NCBI RefSeq assembly: GCF_035552695.1
Contig: NZ_DASZKT010000203.1
Coordinates: 1-64,000, forward strand
DNA length: 64,000 nucleotides
Direction of reading: 5' to 3'
Source: Actinospica sp035552695
Lineage (GTDB): Bacteria; Actinomycetota; Actinomycetes; Streptomycetales; Catenulisporaceae
This document shows, piece after piece, positions 38,054 through 46,530 of this stretch (its first letter is position 1; every line of letters begins with the position of its first letter). The notes beneath the pieces were generated by a model. That model saw only the letters and a list, made by a program, of their open reading frames with translations. It was not told the origin of the DNA and searched no databases. The position numbers were made by a program, and so were the translations under genes.

Positions 38054-38128
38054 TGCGAACTTCTCGCAGGAAGCAGGAGTGCGCATTTACCTTCTCATCT
38101 TCACTGATGCGAAGGTGAGCGGTAGTCT
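38054..38128 (+). promoter_or_regulatory. Divergent promoter/operator region between arsR-like and His-rich transporter genes
   Basis: A first inverted repeat TGCGA-n5-TCGCA lies at 38054-38068. A second, CTCATCTTC (38094-38102) with GAAGGTGAG (38111-38119), has one mismatch. TTCACT (38100-38105) and TAGTCT (38123-38128), spaced 17, make a promoter for the plus-strand gene, ending 6 bases before its GTG. The second repeat overlaps this promoter, as expected for a repressor site. Confidence 0.55.
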
Positions 38129-38134
38129 GGCGGT

Positions 38135-38980
38135 GTGAACTCCGCATCCGCGCTCGTCCTCGCCGCGGCCGGGGTCGGCTTCGGCCACGCCGTGCTGCCC
38201 GACCACTGGGCTCCGCTGGCCGTCCTCAGCCGTGCCAGGAAGGACCCGGTGCAGCGCGTGGTGCGCCGCTCGCTGGCGGCCGCGGGCACGCACGTGGTGC
38301 TTTCGCTGCTGCTCGGCGCGCTGCTGATCGGGGTCGGGCTGAGCTTCCGCGCGACGGTCGTCCGGTACGAGGACTACGTCGTCGGCGGTCTGCTGCTGGC
38401 GACGGGCGCGGTGTTCCTCGCGCTCGAACTGACAGGCCGTGGGCACGGCCATGCGCACGACAACGGTCATGACCACGGCCACGAACACGGTCATGCGCAT
38501 GACCCCGGCCATGACCACGGCCATGACGATGACCATGCGCACGATCATGGCCACGCTCGCGATCACGCGCACGACAGTCACCACGGCAACCACAATCTCG
38601 GCAACGACGATCGCAGCCATCGCGATCGCAGCCATCACGATCTCGGCCGCCACGATCACAGCCACCACAGTCATCCATCCCGCGGCGGGGGCCGGATCCG
38701 CGCCGCCGTCGCGCTCGCGGTCCCCTTCGGCGCGGCCGCCTCGCCCGATCTGACGATACTTCCGGTGTTCCTCGCGGCCAGCGCGCTCGGCGGTGCGACG
38801 GCGGTCGGGGCGCTGCTCGTGTTCGCGGGCGTCACGGTGGCGACGATCGTCGGGCTCACGGTCGCCGCGACGCTCGGCGTGGCTCGGCTTACCGCACCGT
38901 GGATGGAGCGCCGCGCGAACCTGCTGACCGCCGCGACTCTGCTCGTCTTCGGCTGCCTGATCGCCGCCGGGCTCGTCTAG
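38135..38980 (+). CDS. Histidine-rich membrane protein, probable Ni/Co transporter-like
   Basis: 281 aa. Three N-terminal hydrophobic segments (residues ~5-20, 53-70, 82-100), then a charged loop at about 101-182 with 29 His in residues 101-180 in repeated G-H-D-H units, then three C-terminal segments. GVGFGHAVLPDHWAPL (13-28) resembles the HxxxxDH metal motif of NicO/RcnA transporters. The loop would bind Ni, Co or Zn. Divergence from an ArsR repressor supports metal handling; efflux or uptake cannot be told. Leaderless start predicted. Confidence 0.8.
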   Translation: MNSASALVLAAAGVGFGHAVLPDHWAPLAVLSRARKDPVQRVVRRSLAAAGTHVVLSLLLGALLIGVGLSFRATVVRYEDYVVGGLLLATGAVFLALELTGRGHGHAHDNGHDHGHEHGHAHDPGHDHGHDDDHAHDHGHARDHAHDSHHGNHNLGNDDRSHRDRSHHDLGRHDHSHHSHPSRGGGRIRAAVALAVPFGAAASPDLTILPVFLAASALGGATAVGALLVFAGVTVATIVGLTVAATLGVARLTAPWMERRANLLTAATLLVFGCLIAAGLV

Positions 38981-39480
38981 GACACGTTCCGGCTGCGGCG
39001 CTCCAGCCGGACGACGTCGCGCCAACCGCGCACGCCGTGCTTGCCGATCTTCTCCTGCACGCCGAGCGTCCGGAAACCCGCCCGCTCGTGTAGCGCGAGT
39101 GAGGCCGTGTTCTCCGGGAAGATCCCCGCCTGCAGCGTCCAGATGCCCGCCGCCTCGGTCGACTCGATGAGCCTGTCCAGCAGCGCCCGGCCCACTCCGC
39201 CGCCCCGCGCGCCGGAGCTCACATAGACCGATTCTTCAAGGACACCCGCGTAGACCGGACGGCTGGAGACCCGCGACGCGGCGACCCAGCCCAGCACCGT
39301 GCCGTCGTTCGGCGCGACCGCGACGAAACGGTGCTCGGGCAGTTTCCCCGCGTCGAACGCCGGCCAGTCGGGGGCCTCGGCCTGGAAGGAGGCGTCCCCG
39401 GTTTCCAGGCCCGCCTGGTAGATCGCCAGCACCGCGTCGGCGTGCCCGTCGGTCATCGGGACGATGTCGAACTCGAACAT
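38977..39480 (-). CDS. GNAT N-acetyltransferase, phosphinothricin acetyltransferase-like
   Basis: 167 aa. FDIVPMTDGHADAVLAIYQAGLETGDASFQ, GWVAASRVSSRPVYAGVLEESVYV, RGGGVGRALLDRLI (acetyl-CoA loop) and NTASLALHERAGFRTLGVQEKIGKHGVRGWRDV are all typical of the Pat/Bar-like family. Chromosomal members acetylate methionine sulfone or related amines, and herbicide acetylation is not implied. The stop overlaps the convergent stop of the His-rich protein in a shared CTAG. A GTG three codons upstream (39489) is an alternative start. Confidence 0.9.
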   Translation of the reverse strand: MFEFDIVPMTDGHADAVLAIYQAGLETGDASFQAEAPDWPAFDAGKLPEHRFVAVAPNDGTVLGWVAASRVSSRPVYAGVLEESVYVSSGARGGGVGRALLDRLIESTEAAGIWTLQAGIFPENTASLALHERAGFRTLGVQEKIGKHGVRGWRDVVRLERRSRNVS

Positions 39481-39562
39481 GCTCCGCACGCTAGCGGAAC
39501 CAACTCAAGAGCATTCGCATCCAAGCTCCGCCGAACACGCAGGAGAGGGATGGGGATCTCGG

Positions 39563-40609
39563 ATGTCGAGCATACGTAGACGTGTCACGCGCACGGTCGG
39601 ATTGATCGTTCTGGCGACGTTGGGAGTGGCGGGAGTCGGGCTGGTCGCGGGATGCAGCGATAACAGCTCGTCAAGCGGCTCGAATTCCTCGGCCGGCGGG
39701 GCGGCCGCCGCGCAGGGGCAGGCCAGGGTGCCGAGCGGCAGCGGCTCCAATAAACTGAACAACTCGAATAACTCAAACGGTTCCAGCAATTCCACCAGTA
39801 AGACCACGAATGTCGCGAACACCGGCAACCTGATAGTCATGGCGGCATTGCAACTCTCGGTCAAGAACCCCGAGCAGGCCGCCGACCACGCGGAACAGGT
39901 CGTCATCTCGGCGGGCGGCTACGTCGCGTCCGCGGCGGAAGGCGTCGGTGCGCAGAACCTGCCAACCCCGAGCACGAGTGCCGACGCCACGGAGAGCTCC
40001 GAAACCGGCGTCAGCCCGCTGACTCTGCCGATGGCGTCCGCCGCGGTGAACACCGACCAGGCGCTGCTGCTCCTGCGCGTTCCGCCGTCGAAGCTCGACT
40101 CGGTGCTCGCGGCGCTGGCCGGGACCGGCAGCGTCAGTTTCCGCACCCAGTCCGAGACGGACGTGACCGGCCAGGTCGCCGACGTGAACAGCCGGATCGC
40201 GTCCGCGCAGGCCTCGCTCACCGAGCTGCGCGGGATGATCGACAAGGCCGCGTCGATGAACGACCTGATCTCGCTGGAACAGGCCCTGGCCGGCCGCGAG
40301 TCAGACCTCGAATCCCTCGAGGCCCAGCAGCGCGCGCTCTCCGACCAGACCGGCTACGCGACCGTGACCGTCGGCTACTACGAGCCCGCCGCGGCCGCCG
40401 TGCCGACCACGCCGGCCGCTCATCACAACGCCTTCGTCACGGCGCTGGACGACGGCTGGCACGCGCTCGTCGCCACGTTCCGGGTGATCCTGGTCGTGCT
40501 CGGCTGGCTGCTGCCGTTCGCGGTGGTCGTCGCGCTGCTGTGGTGGCCGGTGCGCAGGCTGTCGCGGCGGACCTGGTGGCGCCCGCGTCCGGGGGATCGG
40601 ACAGAATAG
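39563..40609 (+). CDS. DUF4349 lipoprotein
   Basis: 348 aa. A lipoprotein signal peptide ends in the lipobox LVAGC (about residues 26-30), followed by an Asn/Ser-rich linker to residue ~85. NLIVMAALQLSVKNPEQAADHAEQVVISAGGYV opens the DUF4349 domain; LRVPPSKLDSVLAALAGTGSV and a coiled-coil-like stretch (VNSRIASAQASLTELRGMIDKA, LISLEQALAGRESDLESLEAQQRAL) follow. One transmembrane helix lies near the C terminus (VILVVLGWLLPFAVVVALLWW). Function of the family is unknown; surface or envelope location is clear. Confidence 0.9.
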   Translation: MSSIRRRVTRTVGLIVLATLGVAGVGLVAGCSDNSSSSGSNSSAGGAAAAQGQARVPSGSGSNKLNNSNNSNGSSNSTSKTTNVANTGNLIVMAALQLSVKNPEQAADHAEQVVISAGGYVASAAEGVGAQNLPTPSTSADATESSETGVSPLTLPMASAAVNTDQALLLLRVPPSKLDSVLAALAGTGSVSFRTQSETDVTGQVADVNSRIASAQASLTELRGMIDKAASMNDLISLEQALAGRESDLESLEAQQRALSDQTGYATVTVGYYEPAAAAVPTTPAAHHNAFVTALDDGWHALVATFRVILVVLGWLLPFAVVVALLWWPVRRLSRRTWWRPRPGDRTE

Positions 40610-40613
40610 GTGC

Positions 40614-41597
40614 GTGCCGATCTTGCCGGAGGCCGGGGAACTCGCCCCGGCGAGCAGCCCGTACGTGGACCTGGACCGCGAAACCTGGAGCGGCCTGCGC
40701 GAACGCACCCCGCTGCCGCTCACGGCCGCGGAGGTCGAGGACCTGCGCGGGCTCGGTGACGAGATCGACCTCGACGAGGTGCGCGCCATGTACCTGCCGA
40801 TCTCGCGGCTGCTGAACCTCTACGTCGGCGCGGTGCACGGCCTGCGCGGCGCGCTCGGCACCTTCCTCGGCGACTCGCCGGGGGCCGGGCGCGCCCGGGG
40901 CACCCCGTTCGTCATCGGGATCGCGGGCAGCGTCGCGGTCGGCAAGTCGACCACGGCGCGGCTGCTGCGGGCGCTGCTCGCGCGCTGGCCGGAGCACCCG
41001 CGCGTCGAACTCGTCACCACCGACGGCTTCCTGCTGCCGAACGCCGAGCTGGAGCGACGCGGCCTGATGCAGCGCAAGGGCTTCCCCGAGTCCTACGACC
41101 GGCGCGCGCTCACCCGCTTCGTCGCGGACATCAAGTCGGGCCGGGACGAGGTGCAGGCGCCGGTCTACTCGCACCTCGTGTACGACATCGTGCCCGGCGA
41201 GCGGGCCGTCGTGCACCGGCCGGACATCCTGATCGTCGAGGGGCTCAACGTGCTGCAGCCCGCCCTGCCCGGCCAGGACGGGCGCACCAGGATGGCGCTG
41301 GCCGACTACTTCGACTTCAGCATCTACGTGGACGCGCGCGAGTCGGACATCGAGCAGTGGTACCTGGCCCGGTTCCGCAAGCTGCGGGACACCGCGTTCA
41401 CCGATCCGAACTCGTACTTCGCCCGCTTCACCGAGGTCTCCGAACCCGAGGCTATGGAGTTCGCGCGCGGCGCTTGGGCCCGGATCAACCGGGTGAACCT
41501 GATCGAGAACGTGCTGCCCACCCGCGGCCGGGCCACGCTGGTGCTGCGCAAGGGGGCCGACCACCGCATCGAACGCGTCCGGCTGCGCAAGCTCTAG
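40614..41597 (+). CDS. coaA: Pantothenate kinase, type I
   Basis: 327 aa. First step of CoA synthesis. Walker A GSVAVGKS (105-112), then LVTTDGFLLPN with the catalytic acid, RKGFPESYD, PVYSHLVYDIVP and VEGLNVL are all type I motifs. The GTG start is 4 bp after the DUF4349 stop; CAGAAT lies 6 bases before it, so a separate leaderless transcript is possible. The window thus holds two CoA genes, coaBC and coaA. Confidence 0.96.
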   Translation: MPILPEAGELAPASSPYVDLDRETWSGLRERTPLPLTAAEVEDLRGLGDEIDLDEVRAMYLPISRLLNLYVGAVHGLRGALGTFLGDSPGAGRARGTPFVIGIAGSVAVGKSTTARLLRALLARWPEHPRVELVTTDGFLLPNAELERRGLMQRKGFPESYDRRALTRFVADIKSGRDEVQAPVYSHLVYDIVPGERAVVHRPDILIVEGLNVLQPALPGQDGRTRMALADYFDFSIYVDARESDIEQWYLARFRKLRDTAFTDPNSYFARFTEVSEPEAMEFARGAWARINRVNLIENVLPTRGRATLVLRKGADHRIERVRLRKL

Positions 41598-41649
41598 GAG
41601 CTCACGCAGCCGGGCGCGATGGTGGCGAGAGGCGCGGCGGACCAGGGAA

Positions 41650-42636
41650 TCAGGCTCCGGCGGCGCTCGAGTCGGTGATGGCGGAGATGACCTGCGAGTT
41701 GACGGTGGCCAGGCTCGGCGCCTGCGAGGACTGGTCCACGCCGATGTCGATCAGCGTGAAGTACCCGGACTGGCCCGGCACCGGCAGTGCGATCACTTCG
41801 ACGGTGCCGCTGGGGCCGGAGTAGTTCGGCGTGACGCTCCAGGTGACCTGGTAGCCGGAGCGCCCGGCCACGGTGACGGCGCCCTGGCTGGACACCGTGT
41901 GCGCGGAGAGCGTGCCGTAGTTGCCCTTGGCCATGGTCGCGATGTCCCCGGTGGCGACGCCCTGCGCGGACGAGCCGCTGGTCGTGGTGAAGTTGACGCC
42001 GCCTCGGGTGCACTCGGGGGTGGAGCTCGAGCTCGTGCCGTTCTGCGAGGCCAGCGCGCTCGGGCAGGTGTACGGTCCGGTGCTCAGCGCCGGCCAGCTG
42101 CCGTTGCCGCTGGTCGAGCCGGCGGTGCCGGTCCAGCCGCTGGGCACCGGGATGGTCAGCGCGTCGATCGGGTCGGCAACGGTCTTGCCGCTGCCGCCGG
42201 TCACCGTCGGCTGCGGCGAGGCCGAGCTCGTGCCGCCGCCGCCCAGGCCGCCGGTCCCGCCGTTCCCGGTTCCGCCGCCCAATCCGCCGTTCCCGCCGCC
42301 GAACCCGCCGTTGCCGGTCGGGGCGGTGGTCGGCTGGCTGCCGGTGGAGGCCGTCGGGCTGGACGAGTTGTTGCCGCTCACCGCGAAGTAGGCGCCGACG
42401 CCGATGCCGGCGAGCACGACGACGACCGCCGCGGCGACCAGGCCCTTGAAGGCCGAACTGCGCTTGCCGCGGGCGCCCGGCGCGCCCGCGTCTCCCCCGC
42501 CGAGGGGCCGGACCATCGCGCTCCACGTGGCGCCGTCCCACCACCGCTCCACGGGCAGGCCGTCGGGACCGGTCTCTCCGGTCGGATACCAGCCGGAGGG
42601 GGCTGAGGAGGGTTGCGTGGGGTCCGGTATCGACAT
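41650..42636 (-). CDS. DUF2510 membrane protein with Gly-rich linker
   Basis: 328 aa. The N-terminal DUF2510 motif is SGWYPTGETGPDGLPVERWWDGATW (residues ~14-38). A transmembrane helix follows at about 65-87 (GLVAAAVVVVLAGIGVGAYFAV), then an external Gly/Asn-rich repeat tract (GGNGG, GLGGG) to about residue 140, and a Ser/Thr-rich globular domain of unknown family. DUF2510 occurs at the cytoplasmic end of many actinobacterial envelope proteins. TATCCT lies six bases before the ATG. Confidence 0.85.
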   Translation of the reverse strand: MSIPDPTQPSSAPSGWYPTGETGPDGLPVERWWDGATWSAMVRPLGGGDAGAPGARGKRSSAFKGLVAAAVVVVLAGIGVGAYFAVSGNNSSSPTASTGSQPTTAPTGNGGFGGGNGGLGGGTGNGGTGGLGGGGTSSASPQPTVTGGSGKTVADPIDALTIPVPSGWTGTAGSTSGNGSWPALSTGPYTCPSALASQNGTSSSSTPECTRGGVNFTTTSGSSAQGVATGDIATMAKGNYGTLSAHTVSSQGAVTVAGRSGYQVTWSVTPNYSGPSGTVEVIALPVPGQSGYFTLIDIGVDQSSQAPSLATVNSQVISAITDSSAAGA

Positions 42637-42734
42637 GCCTGGAGGATATCCGCGCGTCCCCGGCAGACGATCGTGACCCGGCTAAGAATTCCCCGAACAA
42701 CTCCTGTGGGAAATTCAGACTCGCCGCATCGCTC

Positions 42735-43556
42735 TCAGATAAGAATCTCGAAGTCGGCGCCGACATCGAGCGGCCCGACCGTGTCCGGGATCAGGTTCAC
42801 CGCGAAGTACACGTCCCTGTCCTCGCGGCGGTGCTTGCGCAGCGCCTTGAGCGGCTGCTGGCCCGCGAACCGGCCGAACTCCGGGTCGACCGTCGTCATC
42901 ACGCACCGGCCGCACCGCTTGACCACGCGAAAGGCCTGCTCGCCGATGCGCACCCGCTTCCAGTCGTCCTCGGCCCACGGCTCGGCGCCGTCGACGACCA
43001 CGTTCGGCCGGAAGCGCGTCATCGGGACGGGGTCGCCGCCCATCTCGACGATCCAGTCGCCGAGCGCGGACAGCGACGTGGTCGAGGCGAGCAGCAGCGG
43101 ATAGCCGTCCGCGAAGGAGACGCGGTCCTCCGCCCGCGAGTACTCGGGATTGGTCGGACGCGCCGAGGTGTCATCCATCCGGACCAGCCGCGAGGCCACG
43201 CCGAGAAACGAACTCACCCATTCGTCCGCCTCGCGGCCGGCGCTCGCGGCCTGCCCGGTGAAGCGCCACACGGTCACGGTCGCCCCCACGGCTCCTCGCG
43301 CGCGGGCCACGGGAGGCAGGTCGAGGTCCGGCATGCCGGGCGCGGTGAGCCGGAGGCCGCCGCCCTCGGTATACGCCGGACGGATCAGGGCCATTCGGGG
43401 CTGCACGCGCTGGGTGCGCATCTGCCCCTCCTCGTCGGTGACGAGCCAGCGCCGATCCCCGGCCAGGCCCCAGGGCTCGAGCTCGGCGCGGTCCAGGTCC
43501 ACCCGGTGGCAGGACTTCACCGGGTAGATGTGCAGGGACTTGAGATAGGGCTTCAT
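42735..43556 (-). CDS. MOSC domain protein (mARC/YcbX-like)
   Basis: 273 aa. The N-terminal beta-barrel MOSC_N region begins LHIYPVKSCHRVDLDRAELEPWGLAGDRRWLV, and the MOSC domain carries RFRPNVVV and the cysteine motif VVKRCGRCVMTTVDPEFG, which binds molybdenum cofactor sulfur in relatives. These proteins reduce N-hydroxylated compounds or transfer Moco sulfur. It lacks the C-terminal ferredoxin domain of YcbX. It starts 8 bp after the recQ-like gene stop on the same strand. Confidence 0.9.
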   Translation of the reverse strand: MKPYLKSLHIYPVKSCHRVDLDRAELEPWGLAGDRRWLVTDEEGQMRTQRVQPRMALIRPAYTEGGGLRLTAPGMPDLDLPPVARARGAVGATVTVWRFTGQAASAGREADEWVSSFLGVASRLVRMDDTSARPTNPEYSRAEDRVSFADGYPLLLASTTSLSALGDWIVEMGGDPVPMTRFRPNVVVDGAEPWAEDDWKRVRIGEQAFRVVKRCGRCVMTTVDPEFGRFAGQQPLKALRKHRREDRDVYFAVNLIPDTVGPLDVGADFEILI

Positions 43557-43563
43557 GATCGGA

Positions 43564-45735
43564 TCAGCCTGCCACGGCGAGCGCGAGCGGGAGGACGGCG
43601 GGGGCCCCGGCCCGGCGCAGCAGCCGCGCGGCGACGGTCATGGTCCAGCCGGAATCCACCAGGTCGTCGAGGAGCAGCACGGGTCCCGGGCAGTCGGCCA
43701 GCCGGGCGCGGAGCTCGGCGGAGATATCGAAGGCCTCGTGCACGGACCGCAGCCGCCAGGCGCTGTTGCTCGGACCCGCGTGCGCGTCCTCCCGCACGCG
43801 GTGTACGGAGCCTGCGATCGGCAGCTTCCCGATCTCCGAGACGCCCTCGGCGAGCGAGGCCAGCAGCCGCGGTCTGCTGCGCGACTCCATCGTGACGATT
43901 CCGACCGGCCTGCCCACACCGCTCCACGCGGCGCCCGGCCCGCCGGCCGCGTCCGTCGCCGCCCACTCCTTGAGCACGTTGACGATGGCGCCGAGCAGTT
44001 GCGCTTGGACCGGCTGGTCCGGCGCCCCGGTGCCGAGCATTTCGCGCAGCGCCGAGCCCCAGCCGAGGTCCGTCAGCCGGGCCAGGGCCCTGCCTTCGGA
44101 GGCGAGTTCGCCGGGCGGGATCTTGCCCTTCAGTTCGACGCCCACGGCCTGCATCCCCGTCGGCCACTGCCGCCGCGGTTCGATCGCGACCCAGGCCCGC
44201 TTCGCGTGCGATCCGGCAGCCTGCACGACGCTCTCGGTGACCGTTGCCTCCAGCCTGCGGCCGGTGCAGTTGTCACAGCGCCCGCACGGCGTGGCCTCGG
44301 TGTCGTCGAGCTGCCGGCGCAGGAATTCCATCCGGCATTCCGTGGTCTGCGCGTATTCGAGCATCGCCCGCTGCTCCGCCTCGCGCGCCGCCGTGATGCG
44401 CGCGTAACGCTCGGCATCGTAGAACCACGGCTGGCCTGTCGAGATCCAGCCGCCCTGCACCCGCTTGACCGCGCCGTCCGCATCGAGCACCTTCAGCAGC
44501 AGCTCCAGCCGCGAGCGCTTGAGGTCCACCAACGGTTCGAGCGCCATCGTCGACAACGGCTTCGACGCCGCACCCAACGCGCCGAGAACCCGCTCGACGG
44601 TGGCCTGCGGCGGGAAGGCGAGCGAGGTGAAATAGCGCCAGATCTCCCTGTCCTCCACGCCGGGGAGCAGCACCACCTCGGCCCGCTCCACGCCGCGCCC
44701 GGCCCGCCCGACCTGCTGGTAGTAGGCGATCGGCGACGAGGGCGCGCCGAGATGGACGACGAACCCGAGGTCCGGCTTGTCGAAGCCCATCCCCAAGGCC
44801 GAGGTCGCCACCAGCGCCTTGATCTTGTTGTCCAGCAGGTCCCGCTCGGCCTGCCGACGGTCCTCGTCCTCGGTGCGCCCGGAGTACGCGGCCACCGGGT
44901 ACCCCCGCGATCGCAGGAAGTCGGCCGTCTCCGCGGCCGCCGAGACCGTGAGCGTGTAGATGATGCCGGACCCCGGCAGCTCGCCCAGTTGCTCGGCGAG
45001 CCAGGCCAGGCGGCTCGCACTGTCCCGCAGCGAAAGCACGGACAGCCGCAGCGACTCGCGATCCAGCGACCCGCGCAGCACCAGCGCCGACCCGCTCCCG
45101 GTGCCCAGTTGCTCGGCCACGTCGTCCGTCACCCGCGCGTTCGCCGTCGCCGTGGTCGCCAACACCGGCAGCCCCGGCGCGAGCGAACCGATCAGATCAC
45201 GCAGCCGCCGGTAGTCCGGGCGGAAGTCGTGGCCCCAGTCGGAGATCGAATGCGCCTCGTCCACGACCAGCAGCCCGACCGTCGCGGCCAGCCGCGGCAG
45301 CACCTCGTCGCGGAAGGACGGATTGTTCAGCCGCTCCGGCGAGATCAGCAGCACGTCCACCGAGCCCTCGGCGATCAGCGCCTGAATCTCCTCCCACTCG
45401 TGCAGGTTCGCCGAGTTGATCGTGCGGGCCCTGATACCGGCGCGCCCGGCCGCCTCGACCTGGTTGCGCATCAGCGCGAGCAGCGGCGAGACGATCACCG
45501 TGGGCCCGGCGCCGCGGGCGCGGAGCAGCGCCGTGGCCACGAAGTAGACCGCCGACTTGCCCCAGCCGGTCCGCTGCACGACCAGCGCCCGCCGCCCCTC
45601 GACGGCCAGCGCCCGGATCGCGGTCCACTGATCCTCGCGCAGTCGCGCGGCATCCCCGGCGAGGCTGCGCAGCACGGCCTCGGCCTCCTCGCGGGTCGGC
45701 GGCGCGCTCGAAGCGGTGGACGGTGTATTGCTCAT
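43564..45735 (-). CDS. RecQ-family DNA helicase with C-terminal PRTase-like segment
   Basis: 723 aa from the ATG at 45735. Helicase motifs: LREDQWTAIRAL, Walker A QRTGWGKS (54-61), SPLLALMRNQ, DEAH (159-162) with SISDWGHDFRPDY, ATTATA, and QQVGRAGRG motif VI. A cysteine cluster (CRMEF...CGRCDNC) is the RecQ zinc site. The last ~130 residues end with GPVLLLDDLVDSGWTMTVAA, which is the PRPP-loop pattern of type I phosphoribosyltransferases. 3'-5' unwinding in recombination repair is the expected role; the tail's role is unknown. Confidence 0.9.
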   Translation of the reverse strand: MSNTPSTASSAPPTREEAEAVLRSLAGDAARLREDQWTAIRALAVEGRRALVVQRTGWGKSAVYFVATALLRARGAGPTVIVSPLLALMRNQVEAAGRAGIRARTINSANLHEWEEIQALIAEGSVDVLLISPERLNNPSFRDEVLPRLAATVGLLVVDEAHSISDWGHDFRPDYRRLRDLIGSLAPGLPVLATTATANARVTDDVAEQLGTGSGSALVLRGSLDRESLRLSVLSLRDSASRLAWLAEQLGELPGSGIIYTLTVSAAAETADFLRSRGYPVAAYSGRTEDEDRRQAERDLLDNKIKALVATSALGMGFDKPDLGFVVHLGAPSSPIAYYQQVGRAGRGVERAEVVLLPGVEDREIWRYFTSLAFPPQATVERVLGALGAASKPLSTMALEPLVDLKRSRLELLLKVLDADGAVKRVQGGWISTGQPWFYDAERYARITAAREAEQRAMLEYAQTTECRMEFLRRQLDDTEATPCGRCDNCTGRRLEATVTESVVQAAGSHAKRAWVAIEPRRQWPTGMQAVGVELKGKIPPGELASEGRALARLTDLGWGSALREMLGTGAPDQPVQAQLLGAIVNVLKEWAATDAAGGPGAAWSGVGRPVGIVTMESRSRPRLLASLAEGVSEIGKLPIAGSVHRVREDAHAGPSNSAWRLRSVHEAFDISAELRARLADCPGPVLLLDDLVDSGWTMTVAARLLRRAGAPAVLPLALAVAG

Positions 45736-45818
45736 GCCGTCTTTTGTACAGGTTCGTTCCGGCGCCGGGCGAATTTCCCCGAGGCAGCTGGGAAGATCCG
45801 ACCCACTCGGGCCTCCGG

Positions 45819-46361
45819 TCAGGCGGGCACCGGCACGCCGAGCCCGTCGAGCAGCTCCGCGTTCGGCAGCTCGGCCAGCACCCCGCCGGGCAGCCAGAGC
45901 TTCGAGCCGCGGATGCCCGAGCCGATGACCACGCGCGCGGACTCGGCGACCGCGCGGTCGACGAGGATCGGCCAATCGGCGGGCAGCCCGATCGGCGTGA
46001 TCCCGCCGTACTCCATCCCGGTCAGGCCCACCGCGTCGTCCATCGGGGCGAACGACAATTTCCGGGCACCCAGGTGGCGGCGTGCCAGACCATTGACGTC
46101 CGCTCGAGTGGTCGCGAGCACCATGCAGGCCGCGTAGAAGACCTCGCCGGCCTTCTTGGCCGCGAGGACCACGCAGTTCGCGGACTCCTCGGGGGCGACG
46201 CCGTACTCCGCGCAGAACGCCGCGGTGTCCGCGAGCGTCGGGTCGATCGCGGCCACCTCGACCCGGTCCGCGAGACCGAGCTTGGTCAGCGCGTCGAGGG
46301 TTGGTTGTGACAGCAATTCCGGCCGGTCGAGCGCTGGTTCGTGTGTGAGCTTCCCAGACAT
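45819..46361 (-). CDS. YbaK/EbsC-type aminoacyl-tRNA deacylase
   Basis: 180 aa. A YbaK/ProX-like single domain: ESANCVVLAAKKAGEVFYAACMVLATTRADVN, the GARKLSFAPMDDAVGLTGMEYGGITPIGLP segment and RVVIGSGIRGSKLWLP are diagnostic. The conserved lysine and glycine-rich GMEYGGITP loop bind the aminoacyl end. These enzymes hydrolyse mischarged tRNAs such as Cys- or Ala-tRNA(Pro). The exact substrate class cannot be told by eye. Confidence 0.9.
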   Translation of the reverse strand: MSGKLTHEPALDRPELLSQPTLDALTKLGLADRVEVAAIDPTLADTAAFCAEYGVAPEESANCVVLAAKKAGEVFYAACMVLATTRADVNGLARRHLGARKLSFAPMDDAVGLTGMEYGGITPIGLPADWPILVDRAVAESARVVIGSGIRGSKLWLPGGVLAELPNAELLDGLGVPVPA

Positions 46362-46461
46362 GGAGTCCAGCTTGCCATGCCTTTACTAACGCCGTGGTGA
46401 GATGAGCCCGTCGGGAACTTCCGAGATTTCCGTGATTCGCCCGGTCCGGGAACGTCTCCGA

Positions 46462-46481
46462 TAGCGAAGGGCTAGCGAAGG
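46462..46481 (+). repeat. Direct repeat TAGCGAAGG x2, 11-bp period, before the sigma-CAP gene
   Basis: TAGCGAAGG at 46462-46470 and 46473-46481 lies 50-70 bases before the GTG start. The 11-bp period puts both copies on one DNA face, as for a dimeric regulator. Two GGAAC elements (46414-46418, 46449-46453) upstream resemble ECF sigma factor -35 boxes. Confidence 0.4.
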
Positions 46482-46530
46482 ACGGCGGATCCGCGCGGTA
46501 CGCGTGCGAAGCGATGGGAGTGGTTCGGGC

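Noticed and set aside
38977..39480. Herbicide resistance acetyltransferase
   Set aside because: Close chromosomal relatives act on methionine derivatives; no biosynthetic context supports phosphinothricin.
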